64,000 nt of DNA, from positions 1,240,001 through 1,304,000 of the forward strand of contig NZ_CP116384.1 in the NCBI RefSeq assembly GCF_028201475.1, written 5' to 3'. Position 1 is the stretch's first letter; each line of letters opens with the position of its first letter. The DNA is from Vibrio sp. SCSIO 43137 (GTDB lineage: Bacteria; Pseudomonadota; Gammaproteobacteria; Enterobacterales; Vibrionaceae). This document shows, one piece after another, positions 9,752 to 19,734 of the stretch. The notes beneath the pieces were generated by a model. The model had not been told where the DNA came from. It worked only from the letters and a program-made list of their open reading frames with translations, and made no database searches. The position numbers and the translations under genes were made by a program.

Positions 9752-10831
9752 TTACTTTCTCCGTCTTAGTAGTGCTGCTGAGAGTAACAGTAGGGATGAC
9801 CATAGCGGTACTGAACCACCGCCTGCGCTGCTACCACCGGAACTAGGCGTTACGTTATTCGCGGCTTTAAAGGCAGCAATATTACTATCAAATGAAGACT
9901 TATCCGCCCGGTAAGCGTCCCGTTTTACATTGGATGTGGTATAAACCACGGCATCGTTAATCGTGTTGCTAACAATATTGTTGATCCAGGTTTTATAGTC
10001 ATTCACCTCAGTAAATACCGACGTTGCAGCATTCACCGTGGCGTTACCACAACCAACCGCAGGGCCATAGCTGGAAATACCAATTTGTCTTTGTGTTGCT
10101 CCGTCATTCCAATATAGAGGACCACCTGAGTCTCCGGAACAGATAGCATTTTCCAGATTGCCGACAATATTGTCGCTATACATACATAACTGGGTTGATG
10201 GATTAGCTCCATAACCACAGTTGGACTGATTAGGATAGATCTTTAAGTCTGTCTGCAATAGATGAGTACTGCCACTTGTGCCCGGACTAGTATAACCAAG
10301 CCCGACGGCTTTAAAGGCCGCCGATGTAATCGTATTGTAGCTCGCCTCTGATACTGGCAGATTTATTTTATCTCCAGCAACAAGCGTCATCGCTGATTCC
10401 AGCTTAAGTATGGCGATATCATTAATCAGTGAGGATTTGTTATAACCACTATGAACATAAATCTTCTCTACCCAGAACTTGGCATTTGCCGCGTTAAACT
10501 CGGCAACTTCATTGAAGTTTGTTTCATCCTCCAGCTTAGGCACTATCACAGTAAATTCTTTGGCGGCTTCAGCAACATCCTGATTGGAGACGCAGTGCGC
10601 TGCAGTTAATACATGCCATTCATCTATAATGGTGGAGCCACAACGCTGGCCGTAAGAGTAAACGCCGCTGTCAAAATCGGCAAAGGTGTATATAGCGGCA
10701 TAGGAGGGAAATCCTCCGACCCCGCTGACGCTGGCATTACTACCATTTACAATAAAAGGCGCTTTATCGGCCGCATTAGCGGAGAGGGCAACGCACCCCA
10801 ATAACGCGGTTATAACCGGGATCAATTTCAT
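9752..10831 (-). CDS. Secreted trypsin-like serine protease with GlyGly-CTERM tail
   Basis: 359 residues. A signal peptide (cleavage after ~20, ANA) precedes the FIVNG activation-like sequence at ~26-30. The catalytic triad is visible: H79 in TAAHC, D138 in NDIAILKL, S235 in GDSGGPLYW. The C-terminus GGSSAGGGSVPLWSS, a hydrophobic helix and RRRK form a GlyGly-CTERM signal, which in Vibrio is cut by rhombosortase during type II secretion and surface display. It resembles the Ves proteases. The next upstream gene is a paralogue. The substrate is unknown. Confidence 0.88.
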   Translation of the reverse strand: MKLIPVITALLGCVALSANAADKAPFIVNGSNASVSGVGGFPSYAAIYTFADFDSGVYSYGQRCGSTIIDEWHVLTAAHCVSNQDVAEAAKEFTVIVPKLEDETNFNEVAEFNAANAKFWVEKIYVHSGYNKSSLINDIAILKLESAMTLVAGDKINLPVSEASYNTITSAAFKAVGLGYTSPGTSGSTHLLQTDLKIYPNQSNCGYGANPSTQLCMYSDNIVGNLENAICSGDSGGPLYWNDGATQRQIGISSYGPAVGCGNATVNAATSVFTEVNDYKTWINNIVSNTINDAVVYTTSNVKRDAYRADKSSFDSNIAAFKAANNVTPSSGGSSAGGGSVPLWSSLLLLSAALLRRRK

Positions 10832-11002
10832 TAATAATACCTAAATAATAAAATATCGATAATTACTATATTATTTACAGTTCAGATCACTCATCAAACT
10901 AAAATAATTATTCTTTATATCATTAATTATACTCCGGCACTAGAAAACAAATGTAAGCAAACGGCGCGTAAACCCATTACCAGTATCCGAAGCAATTAAG
11001 AA

Positions 11003-12031
11003 CTAAGGCCTGAATCTTCGTACCAGCGCCGCTACAATTAACACCATAAACCATTGCGTTGATAGAGCACTTCCGCTACCGGCTACCGGAGAGACGCTGT
11101 CTCCGGGTAGGGAGCGGTTTTGACGAAAATAATTACGGTCTGATTCTGAAGGCGAATACTCAGCCGTTTTGCCGCCGCTCTTGGCTGAAGTTATCCACGC
11201 CGCGTAATCGACCACTTCAGTAAATACAGACGTTGCACCGGGGAAAGTAGTGCTACCGCAGCCATAGTTAGTCGCCGGGCCATAACTGGTAATGCCCACC
11301 TGATAAGTCGTACCACTGGTCCAGTAAAGAGGCCCGCCTGAGTCCCCCTGACAAGTAGCTTTTTCCAACCCGCCGACATTGGCACCCTCCATACAGAGCT
11401 GCGTTGCCGGTGCGCCTCCCACGTCATAACCACAACTGGCATTGGCAACAATACTTAGCTCGGTTTTCTGCAGTACCGTTGTATTGTCGATACCGGTCTG
11501 GGTATTACCATGACCCACCGCAGTATAGACCTCACCTGAGCCACCACGATACTGGCTTTCATTGGCGACAAACTGAGCGTAGGCAGAAGAAGGGACAGAG
11601 AGCGGCGTTTCTAATTTCAGAACTGCAATATCATTTAATATAGCTCCGGAGTTATAGTTCTCGTGGACGAAAATATCTGACACCCAGTATTTGGTGGTGC
11701 TATTAAATTCTGACACACTGTTAAAGTCAGCTTCATTATCCAGTTGCGGAAGAACAATAGTAAACAGCCGGTTCACTTCGCTGATATCAGCCGCCGCGAC
11801 ACAGTGAGCCGCCGTTAATATATAAGTGGCATCCAGAATTGTTGCACCACAGCGATTTCCGACCTGAAAAGAGCCGTCACTGTAATTAATAAAAGTGTAA
11901 ATGCTGGCAAAAGAGGGGTAAGTCGCAGAAGAGGTGTCTGAGCCATTTACAATAAAAGGGCTCATCTCTGCACCAGTTGTAGTGTGAGATACAGAGACGA
12001 GTAGAAGCAGTGTCGCAAATATCTTTTTCAT
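11003..12031 (-). CDS. Secreted trypsin-like serine protease, paralogue of the preceding protease
   Basis: 342 residues with signal peptide (MKKIFATLLLLVSVSHTTTG) and the same FIVNG start of the mature enzyme. The triad is H76 (TAAHC), D134 (NDIAVLKL) and S231 (GDSGGPLYW). The tail (SPVAGSGSALSTQ, hydrophobic stretch, RRFRP) is a degenerate GlyGly-CTERM: the motif is GSGS-like rather than a clear GG. Close similarity and adjacency to the 9752-10831 gene indicate tandem duplication. The 171-base gap between them is AT-rich and shows no clear terminator. Confidence 0.87.
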   Translation of the reverse strand: MKKIFATLLLLVSVSHTTTGAEMSPFIVNGSDTSSATYPSFASIYTFINYSDGSFQVGNRCGATILDATYILTAAHCVAAADISEVNRLFTIVLPQLDNEADFNSVSEFNSTTKYWVSDIFVHENYNSGAILNDIAVLKLETPLSVPSSAYAQFVANESQYRGGSGEVYTAVGHGNTQTGIDNTTVLQKTELSIVANASCGYDVGGAPATQLCMEGANVGGLEKATCQGDSGGPLYWTSGTTYQVGITSYGPATNYGCGSTTFPGATSVFTEVVDYAAWITSAKSGGKTAEYSPSESDRNYFRQNRSLPGDSVSPVAGSGSALSTQWFMVLIVAALVRRFRP

Positions 12032-12148
12032 ACCTTACCGACCTATAAGCTTAACTTGTCAAAGCAGGAGTTATCATCGATAACTCCTGCAAAAGACTAA
12101 TTACTTATTCATCAGTAAAGTGTATGTCAGATTTTCAGGTTTTGCCTT

Positions 12149-13264
12149 TTATCCGCGATAATAACGCTGAGGAACAAACGGCATTTTCTCAATGGTCATT
12201 GCCAGTTTTTTGCCACGCACCTCAGCGAACACTTCAGTACCAATGACTGCCAAATCTTTCGGTACATAACCCATAGCAACAGGTTTACCCGCAGAAGGTC
12301 CCGCTGTACCACTGGTTACCACACCAATCTTATTATCTTCAGCATCAAACAACTCGCTACCTTCACGAACCGGTGCTTTCGACTGACCAACCAGACCAAC
12401 ACGTTTACGGCTCACCTCTTTAGTGGCGATCTGCTCAAGAATAATGTCCGCGCCCGGGAAGCCACCGGCACGTTCACCGTCCGCACGACGGTTCTTACTG
12501 ATACCCCAAAGCAGGCTGGCTTCTACTGGTGTAGTCGTGGTATCCAGATCGTGTCCGTACAGACAGAGGCCACATTCAAGACGCAGTGAATCACGGGCAC
12601 CAAGGCCAATCCACTCAACCAGTTCATGGTCAGTCAGTTTACGGGCAAAGGCTTCTGCTTTATCTGCCGGTACTGAAATTTCATAGCCATCTTCACCGGT
12701 ATAACCAGAACGGCTTACATAGCATTCGATGCCGTCAATCTGCATGATTTGCGCATCCATAAACAGCATTTCAGCCACTTTAGGTTCGATAGAAGCAAGA
12801 ACTTCAGCAGCACGCGGGCCTTGCAGTGCCAGCAGTGCGCGATCTTCTATCTGCTCCATTTCAACACCATCCAGAAGGTTGGCTTTTAGATGAGCGATAT
12901 CCTGTTCTTTACAGGCAGCGTTTACCACAACAAAGATATGGTCACCAAAGTTAGTCACCATCAGGTCATCCATAATGCCGCCCTGCTCATTGGTAAAGAA
13001 AGCATAGCGTTGCTTACCTGATGGCAGGTCAATAATGTCTACCGGAACCAGAGCCTCTAGTGTCTTGGCCGCGTTTTCACCCTTAAGGCGCAGTTGTCCC
13101 ATATGAGAAACATCGAAAAGGCCTGCCGCATCCCTTGTGTGTAAATGCTCTTTTTTCACACCCAGCGCATACTGAACCGGCATATCGTAACCTGCAAAAG
13201 GAACCATCTTAGCTCCGGCTTCAATATGAAGTGCATGTAAAGGGGTTTTAAATAGATCTGTCAT
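12149..13264 (-). CDS. gcvT: Glycine cleavage system T protein (aminomethyltransferase)
   Basis: 372 residues from the ATG at 13264 (MTDLFKTPLHALH), which has AAAGGAG 7-13 bases upstream; the longer frame adds 31 unlikely residues. Family motifs are VPFAGYDMPVQY, LFDVSHMGQ, GYTGEDGYEISVP and ARDSLRLECGLCLYGHDL. GcvT transfers the methylene group from H-protein-bound glycine to tetrahydrofolate and releases ammonia. It is transcribed opposite to glyA-gcvH-gcvP and has its own upstream dyad shared with the glyA control region. Confidence 0.95.
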   Translation of the reverse strand: MTDLFKTPLHALHIEAGAKMVPFAGYDMPVQYALGVKKEHLHTRDAAGLFDVSHMGQLRLKGENAAKTLEALVPVDIIDLPSGKQRYAFFTNEQGGIMDDLMVTNFGDHIFVVVNAACKEQDIAHLKANLLDGVEMEQIEDRALLALQGPRAAEVLASIEPKVAEMLFMDAQIMQIDGIECYVSRSGYTGEDGYEISVPADKAEAFARKLTDHELVEWIGLGARDSLRLECGLCLYGHDLDTTTTPVEASLLWGISKNRRADGERAGGFPGADIILEQIATKEVSRKRVGLVGQSKAPVREGSELFDAEDNKIGVVTSGTAGPSAGKPVAMGYVPKDLAVIGTEVFAEVRGKKLAMTIEKMPFVPQRYYRG

Positions 13265-13293
13265 CGCTTTCTCCTTTAGGTTTGCGGCATCAT

Positions 13294-13309
13294 GTTTCCA
13301 ATAGTAAAC
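13294..13309. promoter_or_regulatory. Operator-like dyad upstream of gcvT
   Basis: GTTTCCAATAGTAAAC, an imperfect palindrome 30 bases before the gcvT start. It closely matches GTTTCCTATTGGAAAT at 14172 in the glyA/regulator intergenic region. The XRE-cupin protein encoded between them is the natural candidate to bind both. Confidence 0.55.
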
Positions 13310-13424
13310 ATTTTCTATTTTGCGAACATTAATAACAGATTGTTTACATTTGGTCATCTATTAAATGGTGAAAAAGTAAGAAATGAGATAGATGTATGGT
13401 TTCTGTGCAAGCCACAAACGAGAT

Positions 13425-13451
13425 AAAAAAAGGGTTACCTTGCGGTAACCC
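13425..13451 (-). terminator. Terminator overlapping the end of the XRE-cupin gene
   Basis: GGGTTACC (13432-13439) and GGTAACCC (13444-13451) form an 8-bp stem with a 4-base loop. On the minus strand it is followed by seven T. The stem includes the last codons and stop of the regulator gene. Confidence 0.8.
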
Positions 13452-14058
13452 AGAGAATCAGTGCGTCTTCTTTACTGGATGAAGTCAGCATATGCCCCAT
13501 CTCAGCGTCGTAATAGACACTATCACCCTCGCTTAAAGTGATAGGCTCATAGTATTCTGTATAGAGAACAACTTCGCCTTCCAGTATCAGCAGAAACTCT
13601 TCGCCATCGTGTTTCACCCAGTCACTATAATCTTCAAAGTTTCTTGCCCTTACCCGGCTCTTAAACGGCATCATCTTCTTCTGAGACAGTTGCGTCGCCA
13701 ACAGTTCATGTTCATAAGTCTGGGTAGGATGAGGCTTACCCTCATTATTACGCGTTACGTCCCTGCGTCCGGTAGCCACCTTGCTTTTTGGCGGTTCAAA
13801 CAGCTGAGGCATATCGATTTGCAGGCCGGAAGCTAACTTCTGCATAGCCTGAAATGTTGGTGAGATTTGCTCATTTTCAATTTTAGACAGGGTCGATCGA
13901 GCTAGCCCTGTACGCTGGCTCGCTTCCTCTAATGTGATCCCCATCTTAGTTCTCACATTTTTTATCTTCTGACCAAGCTTAAGAGGTTCGATCGCCTCAC
14001 TGGCGTTCTCTTTTTCCAGTTTAATGGAGGGGTACTCATCGAAAATATCTTCGGCCAT
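13435..14058 (-). CDS. XRE-family regulator with C-terminal cupin, probable gcv/glyA regulator
   Basis: 207 residues. An HTH_XRE domain spans ~28-83 (LGQKIKNVRTKMGITLEEASQ, then ARSTLSKIENEQISPTFQAM). The cupin spans ~130-205, with DGEEFLLILEGEVVLY and GDSVYYDAEMGHML. Such proteins usually sense a small metabolite through the cupin. It lies between gcvT and glyA, and matching dyads occur upstream of both, so control of glycine cleavage is the simplest reading (inference). The SD before the ATG is weak. Confidence 0.8.
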   Translation of the reverse strand: MAEDIFDEYPSIKLEKENASEAIEPLKLGQKIKNVRTKMGITLEEASQRTGLARSTLSKIENEQISPTFQAMQKLASGLQIDMPQLFEPPKSKVATGRRDVTRNNEGKPHPTQTYEHELLATQLSQKKMMPFKSRVRARNFEDYSDWVKHDGEEFLLILEGEVVLYTEYYEPITLSEGDSVYYDAEMGHMLTSSSKEDALILWVTAR

Positions 14059-14155
14059 ATCTAGTCTTAGCTCTCATTTAAGGGGGTTATTAATCACTCA
14101 AACCAATGTCACATTTTGGTTACATTTTTGCAACACAAACAACATTATTTTATTA

Positions 14156-14218
14156 AACCATAGGAGATAATGTTTCCTATTGGAAATTTTTTGATTGATT
14201 AATTAAAAAACTATGGTT
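14156..14218. promoter_or_regulatory. Regulatory region between the XRE-cupin gene and glyA
   Basis: The dyad GTTTCCTATTGGAAAT (14172-14187) lies near the centre of a wider inverted repeat, AACCATAG (14156-14163) and CTATGGTT (14211-14218). It is the partner of the gcvT-proximal dyad. The rest of the 318-base gap shows a small hairpin GAGAG-GTAA-CTCTC near 14277 and the glyA SD; I see no glycine riboswitch core. Confidence 0.5.
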
Positions 14219-14376
14219 ATGTTACAAACTAGTTATAAAAACAGAGAGTAGTTTTGATTTTTTGCACCAATAAACGAGAGGTAACTCTCACTACTAATTA
14301 ACCCGGTGCCAATAGATACCAAACTAGTCTACTAGCGTGAAACCAGCCACTACAGGCTAAGGAAGGAGTTATTCCC

Positions 14377-15672
14377 GTGCATAAGTCATATCAAAACCAC
14401 AGTTTAGAGAGCTTTTTCTCCACCAACCTTTCGGCAACTGATGATGCCGTATTTGCTGCCATTCAGCAGGAGAACTCGAGACAAAATGATCAGATAGAGC
14501 TAATTGCTTCAGAGAATATTGTTTCTAAAGCTGTAATGCAGGCGCAAGGCACCTGCCTGACAAACAAATATGCTGAAGGTTATCCGGGCCGTCGTTACTA
14601 CGGTGGCTGTGAGCATGTTGATACTGTTGAAGCATTAGCTATTGAGCGCGCTAAATCATTATTTAAGTGCGAATACGCAAACGTTCAGCCTCACTCTGGT
14701 GCTCAGGCAAACGGCGCAGTAAAACTGGCTCTGCTTCAGCCGGGTGACACTATTTTGGGTATGTCTCTTGATGCGGGTGGTCACCTGACTCACGGTGCAC
14801 GCCCTGCACTGTCAGGTAAATGGTTTAATGCCGTTCAGTACGGTGTAGACAGAGACACTCTTGAAATCGACTACGATGCCGTACTTGAGCTGGCGAAAGA
14901 GCACCAGCCGAAAATGATCATTGCAGGTGGTTCTGCTATTCCTCGTGTTATCGACTTTGCTAAGTTCAGAGCGATTGCCGATGAAGTAGGCGCGATTCTG
15001 ATGGTGGATATGGCACACATTGCCGGCCTTATTGCAACCGGTGCACACCCAAGCCCGCTGCCGCACGCACATGTTGTAACCACCACCACTCACAAAACTC
15101 TGCGTGGCCCACGTGGCGGTATGATCCTGACCAACCACGAAGATATCATTAAGAAAATCAACTCAGCAGTATTCCCTGGTCTGCAAGGCGGCCCGCTGAT
15201 GCACGTTATCGCTGCTAAAGCCGTTGCCTTTGGTGAAGCTCTGGGTCCTGAGTTCAACACTTACATCGATTCTGTTGTAGAAAATGCCAAAGTACTGGCA
15301 GAAGTACTGCAAAAACGTGGGTGCGACATCGTAACTGGTGGTACAGATACCCACCTGATGCTGGTCGACCTTCGCCCGAAAGGACTGAAAGGAAATGCGA
15401 CAGAAGAAGCATTAGAGCGTGCAGGGATCACATGTAACAAAAATGGCATTCCATTTGACACAGAGAAGCCTATGATAACATCTGGCATTCGCTTAGGTAC
15501 GCCAGCCGGAACCAGCCGTGGTTTTGGTCGTGAAGAATTTAAACTAATCGGTGAGTGGATCGGGGATGTACTGGACGGACTGGTTGAAAGTCCTGAAGGC
15601 AACCCGGAAGTAGAACAGAAGGTTCGCAAACAAGTGAAAGAACTTTGCAACCGCTTCCCGCTTTACCAGTAA
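14377..15672 (+). CDS. glyA: Serine hydroxymethyltransferase
   Basis: 431 residues. [17 protein letters not shown] (~230-246) contains the PLP lysine. Other signatures are [29 protein letters not shown] and [22 protein letters not shown]. The enzyme exchanges serine and tetrahydrofolate with glycine and methylene-THF. The start is a GTG with a strong AAGGAGTT about 8 bases upstream. It heads the glyA-gcvH-gcvP unit, so it probably works with glycine cleavage to convert two glycines to serine; another housekeeping glyA elsewhere is likely (inference). Confidence 0.95.
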   Translation: MHKSYQNHSLESFFSTNLSATDDAVFAAIQQENSRQNDQIELIASENIVSKAVMQAQGTCLTNKYAEGYPGRRYYGGCEHVDTVEALAIERAKSLFKCEYANVQPHSGAQANGAVKLALLQPGDTILGMSLDAGGHLTHGARPALSGKWFNAVQYGVDRDTLEIDYDAVLELAKEHQPKMIIAGGSAIPRVIDFAKFRAIADEVGAILMVDMAHIAGLIATGAHPSPLPHAHVVTTTTHKTLRGPRGGMILTNHEDIIKKINSAVFPGLQGGPLMHVIAAKAVAFGEALGPEFNTYIDSVVENAKVLAEVLQKRGCDIVTGGTDTHLMLVDLRPKGLKGNATEEALERAGITCNKNGIPFDTEKPMITSGIRLGTPAGTSRGFGREEFKLIGEWIGDVLDGLVESPEGNPEVEQKVRKQVKELCNRFPLYQ

Positions 15673-15703
15673 TTAATAAAATAAATCTTTGGAGACAAGA
15701 GTA

Positions 15704-16084
15704 ATGGATATGACCCTTAAGTTTGCAGAAAGCCATGAGTGGGTTAAAGACAATGGCGACGGCACAGTAACACTGGGAATCTCAGAGCACGCGCAACAGA
15801 TGCTGGGTGACGTAGTGTTTGTAGACCTGCCAGAAGTTGAGACCGAAGTAGATGCTGGCGACAGCTTCTCACTGGTTGAGTCGGTAAAAGCAGCTTCAGA
15901 TATCTATTCACCAGTTTCTGGCGAAATTGTAGAAGTGAATGAAGAGCTTGAAGACAGCCCGGAGCTGATTAACGAAGAGTCTTATGAAGGCGGCTGGATT
16001 GCTAAAATCAAACTAAGCGACCCATCTGAACTTGACGGACTAACAAGCGCAGAAGATTACCTGAACAGCATTGAAGACGAGTAA
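15704..16084 (+). CDS. gcvH: Glycine cleavage system H protein
   Basis: 126 residues from the ATG at 15704 ([15 protein letters not shown]), with TTGGAGAC upstream; the earlier in-frame start would overlap the SD. The lipoylation site is the lysine in [20 protein letters not shown]. It shuttles the aminomethyl group between GcvP, GcvT and the lipoamide dehydrogenase. It follows glyA by 31 bases. Confidence 0.95.
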   Translation: MDMTLKFAESHEWVKDNGDGTVTLGISEHAQQMLGDVVFVDLPEVETEVDAGDSFSLVESVKAASDIYSPVSGEIVEVNEELEDSPELINEESYEGGWIAKIKLSDPSELDGLTSAEDYLNSIEDE

Positions 16085-16101
16085 TTCAGGTTAGGCATTA
16101 A

Positions 16102-16124
16102 AAGCTGCCCGACATGGGCAGCTT
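16102..16124 (+). terminator. Hairpin between gcvH and gcvP
   Basis: AAGCTGCCC (16102-16110) and GGGCAGCTT (16116-16124) with loop GACAT, followed by CTTTAT. The T-run is weak, so it is more likely an attenuator or mRNA-stability element than a full stop. Confidence 0.5.
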
Positions 16125-16199
16125 CTTTATACTCAGACCAACACAAAGCTCTTACTGGGATAGTTGGGTAGCAAGTTGGGTAGATAAGGTAAAAGGACA

Positions 16200-19067
16200 A
16201 TGACAGAACTACTTCACCACCTAAGCACACAAAATGAATTTGTCGGCAGACATAACGGCCCTAATAAAGCCGATCAGGCTAAAATGCTGGCAGCAATTAA
16301 TGCAGAAAGTCTGGAACAGCTGATTGATCAGACGGTACCGGAAGCCATCAGGCTGGAAAACCCTCTTACCTTAGAGGCCCCGCTAAGTGAAATGGATATG
16401 CTGGCAAAGATTAAATCCTTTGCTGACCTGAACCAGATCAAACGTACTTTTATTGGTCAGGGCTACTACAACACCTTTGTACCTAACGTTATTCTGCGTA
16501 ACGTGCTGGAAAACCCGGGCTGGTATACCGCTTATACCCCTTATCAGCCTGAAATCTCTCAGGGTCGTCTTGAAGCACTGCTGAACTTCCAGCAGATGGT
16601 GATGGATCTGACCGGAATGGAGATTTCCAACGCCTCGCTGCTTGATGAAGCAACAGCAGCCGGTGAAGCCATGACGCTCTGTAAGCGCGCTGGAAAGAGC
16701 AAGAGTAAAGTATTCTTTGTGGCTGACGATGTTCACCCGCAAACCCTTGAAGTTGTTAAAACACGTGCTGCCTTTATCGGTTTTGAAGTTATGGTTGGTT
16801 CCGTCGCTTCCCTGCCTGAGCAGGATGTATTCGGTGCCCTGCTTCAGTACCCTTCTACCACAGGTGAAGTGACTGACCTGACCGACATCATTGCCGCAGC
16901 ACAAGCCAACAAAACACTGGTTACCGTTGCAACGGATCTACTGGCCTCTACCCTGCTGAAACCAGCGGGCGAAATGGGCGCAGACGTGGTTATCGGTAGC
17001 GCACAGCGCTTCGGCGTACCAATGGGCTACGGTGGTCCGCACGCTGCCTTTATGGCCACCAGCAACAAACACAAGCGTACTATGCCGGGCCGCGTCATCG
17101 GTGTTTCTATCGATTCTAAAGGCAATCAGGCACTGCGTATGGCGATGCAGACCCGTGAGCAGCATATCCGCCGCGAGAAAGCCACTTCAAACATCTGTAC
17201 TGCACAGGCGCTACTGGCTAACATGGCTGCGTTCTTTGCCGTATTCCACGGTGCAGAAGGCCTGCGTACTATTGCCCGCCGCACACATCACATGACAGCA
17301 ATTCTGGCTGCCGGCCTGACAAAAGCAGGCTACGAGCTGGCACACAACAGTTACTTCGACACCATCACGGTAGAGTCTGGCGCGAAAACCGCTGACCTGT
17401 TGGCAAAAGCCGAGCAAGCCGACATTAACTTGCGTAAGTTCAGTGACAAGATTGGTATCAGCTTTGACGAAACCACCACCACTGACGATATAGAGCAGCT
17501 ATTTAAAGTATTTGGTGTGAAAGCAGACGTTAACGAGCTTTCAGCTCAAATCGCTGACAACGAGTTTGCTGCAATTCCTGAGTCATGCCGCCGTACCAGC
17601 AGCTACCTGACTCACCCTGTGTTCAACACACACCACAGTGAAACACAGATGATGCGTTACCTGAAGCAGCTTGAGAACAAAGACTTCTCACTGACTCACG
17701 GTATGATCCCGCTGGGCAGCTGTACCATGAAACTGAACGCCGCTGCGGAGATGATTCCGGTCACATGGCCTGAGTTTGGTTCTATTCACCCGTTTGCACC
17801 GCTGGAGCAGGCAGCAGGCTATACCGCACTGGCAGATTCCCTGAAGAAGATGCTGTGTGAAATCACCGGCTACGATGAAATGTCACTTCAGCCTAACTCT
17901 GGTGCATCAGGCGAGTACGCTGGCCTTATCGCTATTCAGCGCTACCACGAGAGCCGTGGTGAAGGTCACCGTAATGTTTGTCTGATCCCAAGCTCTGCAC
18001 ACGGTACTAACCCGGCAACCGCTTCTATGGTTTCCATGAAAGTGGTAGTGGTTAAGTGTGATGACGCCGGTAACATTGACATCGATGATCTGGGCGCCAA
18101 GATTGAGAAGCACAAAGAAAACCTATCCAGCATTATGATCACCTACCCTTCTACACACGGTGTGTATGAAGAGCAGGTACAGCAGGTGTGCGATATGGTT
18201 CACGAGGCAGGCGGTCAGGTATACCTTGACGGTGCTAACATGAACGCACAGGTTGCGCTGACTTCTCCGGGCTTTATAGGCTCTGACGTTTCGCACCTTA
18301 ACCTGCACAAAACCTTCTGTATCCCGCACGGTGGCGGCGGTCCGGGTATGGGTCCTATCGGTGTTAAATCTCACCTTGCCCCATTCCTGCCGGGTCACAT
18401 CGAAAACGGCGTAGTAGGCAAAGAGTTTGCAGTATCAGCAGCTGACCTTGGTAGTGCTTCTATCCTGCCAATCTCATGGGCTTACATTGCCATGATGGGC
18501 GAGTCAGGCCTTAAGGAAGCCACTAAGGTTGCCATCCTGAACGCTAACTACGTAATGGAGCGTCTGCTTCCTCACTACCCTGTGCTTTACCGTGGCACCA
18601 ACGGCCGCGTAGCACACGAGTGTATTATCGACATTCGTCCGATTAAAGAAGAGACAGGCATCAGCGAAGAAGATATCGCTAAGCGTCTGATGGACTACGG
18701 TTTCCACGCGCCAACTATGTCATTCCCGGTTGCGGGCACGCTAATGGTTGAGCCAACGGAATCTGAAGATCTGGAAGAGCTGGACCGTTTCTGTGACGCT
18801 ATGATTGCTATCCGTAACGAGAGCAAGAAAGTACTGGCAGGCGAATGGCCGCTGGAGAACAACCCACTGGTCAATGCACCGCATACTCAGGTTGATCTTT
18901 CATCTGACGACTGGGAACGTCCATACTCACGCGAGCTGGCTTGCTTCCCGTCAAAACAGTCGAAAGCCTCTAAGTACTGGCCGACTGTAAACCGTGTCGA
19001 TAACGTATACGGTGACAGAAACCTAATCTGCTCGTGCCCGTCTATTTCCGAGTATGAAGAGGAGTAA
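16200..19067 (+). CDS. gcvP: Glycine dehydrogenase (decarboxylating), P protein
   Basis: 955 residues, the usual length of the homodimeric bacterial P protein. PLP lysine is in [18 protein letters not shown] (~700). Other signatures are [38 protein letters not shown] and [13 protein letters not shown]. It decarboxylates glycine and loads the aminomethyl group onto GcvH lipoate. An AAAAGGA precedes the ATG. A mobile element begins about 13 bases after the stop codon; the likely native terminator is now displaced to ~29997. Confidence 0.95.
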   Translation: MTELLHHLSTQNEFVGRHNGPNKADQAKMLAAINAESLEQLIDQTVPEAIRLENPLTLEAPLSEMDMLAKIKSFADLNQIKRTFIGQGYYNTFVPNVILRNVLENPGWYTAYTPYQPEISQGRLEALLNFQQMVMDLTGMEISNASLLDEATAAGEAMTLCKRAGKSKSKVFFVADDVHPQTLEVVKTRAAFIGFEVMVGSVASLPEQDVFGALLQYPSTTGEVTDLTDIIAAAQANKTLVTVATDLLASTLLKPAGEMGADVVIGSAQRFGVPMGYGGPHAAFMATSNKHKRTMPGRVIGVSIDSKGNQALRMAMQTREQHIRREKATSNICTAQALLANMAAFFAVFHGAEGLRTIARRTHHMTAILAAGLTKAGYELAHNSYFDTITVESGAKTADLLAKAEQADINLRKFSDKIGISFDETTTTDDIEQLFKVFGVKADVNELSAQIADNEFAAIPESCRRTSSYLTHPVFNTHHSETQMMRYLKQLENKDFSLTHGMIPLGSCTMKLNAAAEMIPVTWPEFGSIHPFAPLEQAAGYTALADSLKKMLCEITGYDEMSLQPNSGASGEYAGLIAIQRYHESRGEGHRNVCLIPSSAHGTNPATASMVSMKVVVVKCDDAGNIDIDDLGAKIEKHKENLSSIMITYPSTHGVYEEQVQQVCDMVHEAGGQVYLDGANMNAQVALTSPGFIGSDVSHLNLHKTFCIPHGGGGPGMGPIGVKSHLAPFLPGHIENGVVGKEFAVSAADLGSASILPISWAYIAMMGESGLKEATKVAILNANYVMERLLPHYPVLYRGTNGRVAHECIIDIRPIKEETGISEEDIAKRLMDYGFHAPTMSFPVAGTLMVEPTESEDLEELDRFCDAMIAIRNESKKVLAGEWPLENNPLVNAPHTQVDLSSDDWERPYSRELACFPSKQSKASKYWPTVNRVDNVYGDRNLICSCPSISEYEEE

Positions 19068-19091
19068 ACGTCAGTTTTATTGATGATCACA

Positions 19092-19149
19092 GATAACCAA
19101 GTTGGAAACTGTGATAACCGAGTTGGAAACCGATAACTAAGTTGGAAAC
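19092..19149 (+). repeat. Packed 18-bp terminal sites at the gcvP-proximal end
   Basis: Three direct copies: 19092-19109 (GATAACCAAGTTGGAAAC), 19113-19130 (one difference) and 19132-19149 (one difference). Spacing is 21 and 19 bases. Interpreted as transposase-binding sites of the Tn7-like right end. Confidence 0.75.
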
Positions 19150-19153
19150 TAAC

Positions 19154-19178
19154 TTGAATAACAAAAGGCGAACCATTG
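19154..19178 (+). repeat. Partial second copy of the gcvP terminator region
   Basis: These 25 bases match 29987-30011 at 22 positions, including 15 identical bases ending CGAACCATTG. Only the left arm of the terminator is present; IS3 element 1 begins where the right arm would be. Confidence 0.6.
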
Positions 19179-19222
19179 AACTGACCCCCAATAGTTGGAC
19201 ACCAATTATTGGGGGTCTTTTT

Positions 19223-19732
19223 ATGTCCAAATACAGCCGAGCATTGAAATGCTCAATTGCTAAACAATATCTACAAGGCGAAAGTTCATGCCAGGAACTT
19301 TCTCGCCTTCATTCCATACCGCCACGTCAAATACATTACTGGGCACAAGTATTCGATATTCATGGTTTTCAGGCATTTACCCCTCATGGTTTTGCAAGGA
19401 ATGCACATACTAAACTGCAAGCTTTGAAGCATATGTGGACGAATGGTTGGTCTATCAGTCACACTAGTGCGGTTTTAAACTTTTCTTCCTCTGGCACACT
19501 CGCTGTTTGGCTCAAACAGTACGAAAGAGATGGCTTCCAGGGGCTTGAACGTAGCAGAGGACGACCCGCAATGAGCAAGAACCCTTTTATTCAAGACAAG
19601 CACGATGATGAGAAAACACTGGAAGAGCTCAAAGAGGAGTTAGCGTACTTGCGAGCAGAGAATGCTGTCCTAAAAAAGTTAGAGGAGCTGGAACAAGAGA
19701 AGCATCGTCGAACAAAGAAAAAACGAAAGTAG
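19223..19732 (+). CDS. IS3-family transposase OrfA (element 1)
   Basis: About 169 residues from the ATG at 19223 (MSKYSRALKCS). Two HTH segments are visible (SCQELSRLHSIPPRQIHYWAQ and WSISHTSAVLNFSSSGTLAVW), then a basic/leucine-rich C-terminus EELKEELAYLRAENAVLKKL. A run of six A at 19718-19723 near the end is a likely -1 frameshift site leading into the orfB frame. The upstream in-frame extension covers the IS end and is not coding. Confidence 0.85.
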   Translation: MSKYSRALKCSIAKQYLQGESSCQELSRLHSIPPRQIHYWAQVFDIHGFQAFTPHGFARNAHTKLQALKHMWTNGWSISHTSAVLNFSSSGTLAVWLKQYERDGFQGLERSRGRPAMSKNPFIQDKHDDEKTLEELKEELAYLRAENAVLKKLEELEQEKHRRTKKKRK

Positions 19733-19734
19733 TT

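Noticed and set aside
14059..14376. Glycine riboswitch upstream of glyA
   Set aside because: I looked for the conserved glycine aptamer core and found only a small GAGAG/CTCTC hairpin and regulator-type dyads.
16383..16904. 173-codon antisense frame in gcvP
   Set aside because: It lies wholly within a strongly conserved gene, has no SD or domain, and is a codon-bias shadow; the same holds for long antisense frames at 4345-4887, 14812-15138, 15261-15650 and 52723-53157.
19092..19149. Possible CRISPR array at the gcvP-proximal repeats
   Set aside because: Only three 18-bp copies with 1-3 base spacers and no unique 25-40 base spacers; inverted copies at the far end fit transposon ends.
19142..19222. 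N-terminal extension of IS3 OrfA
   Set aside because: It spans the transposon terminal site, the terminator copy and the IS end; the SD-linked ATG at 19223 gives the standard OrfA start.
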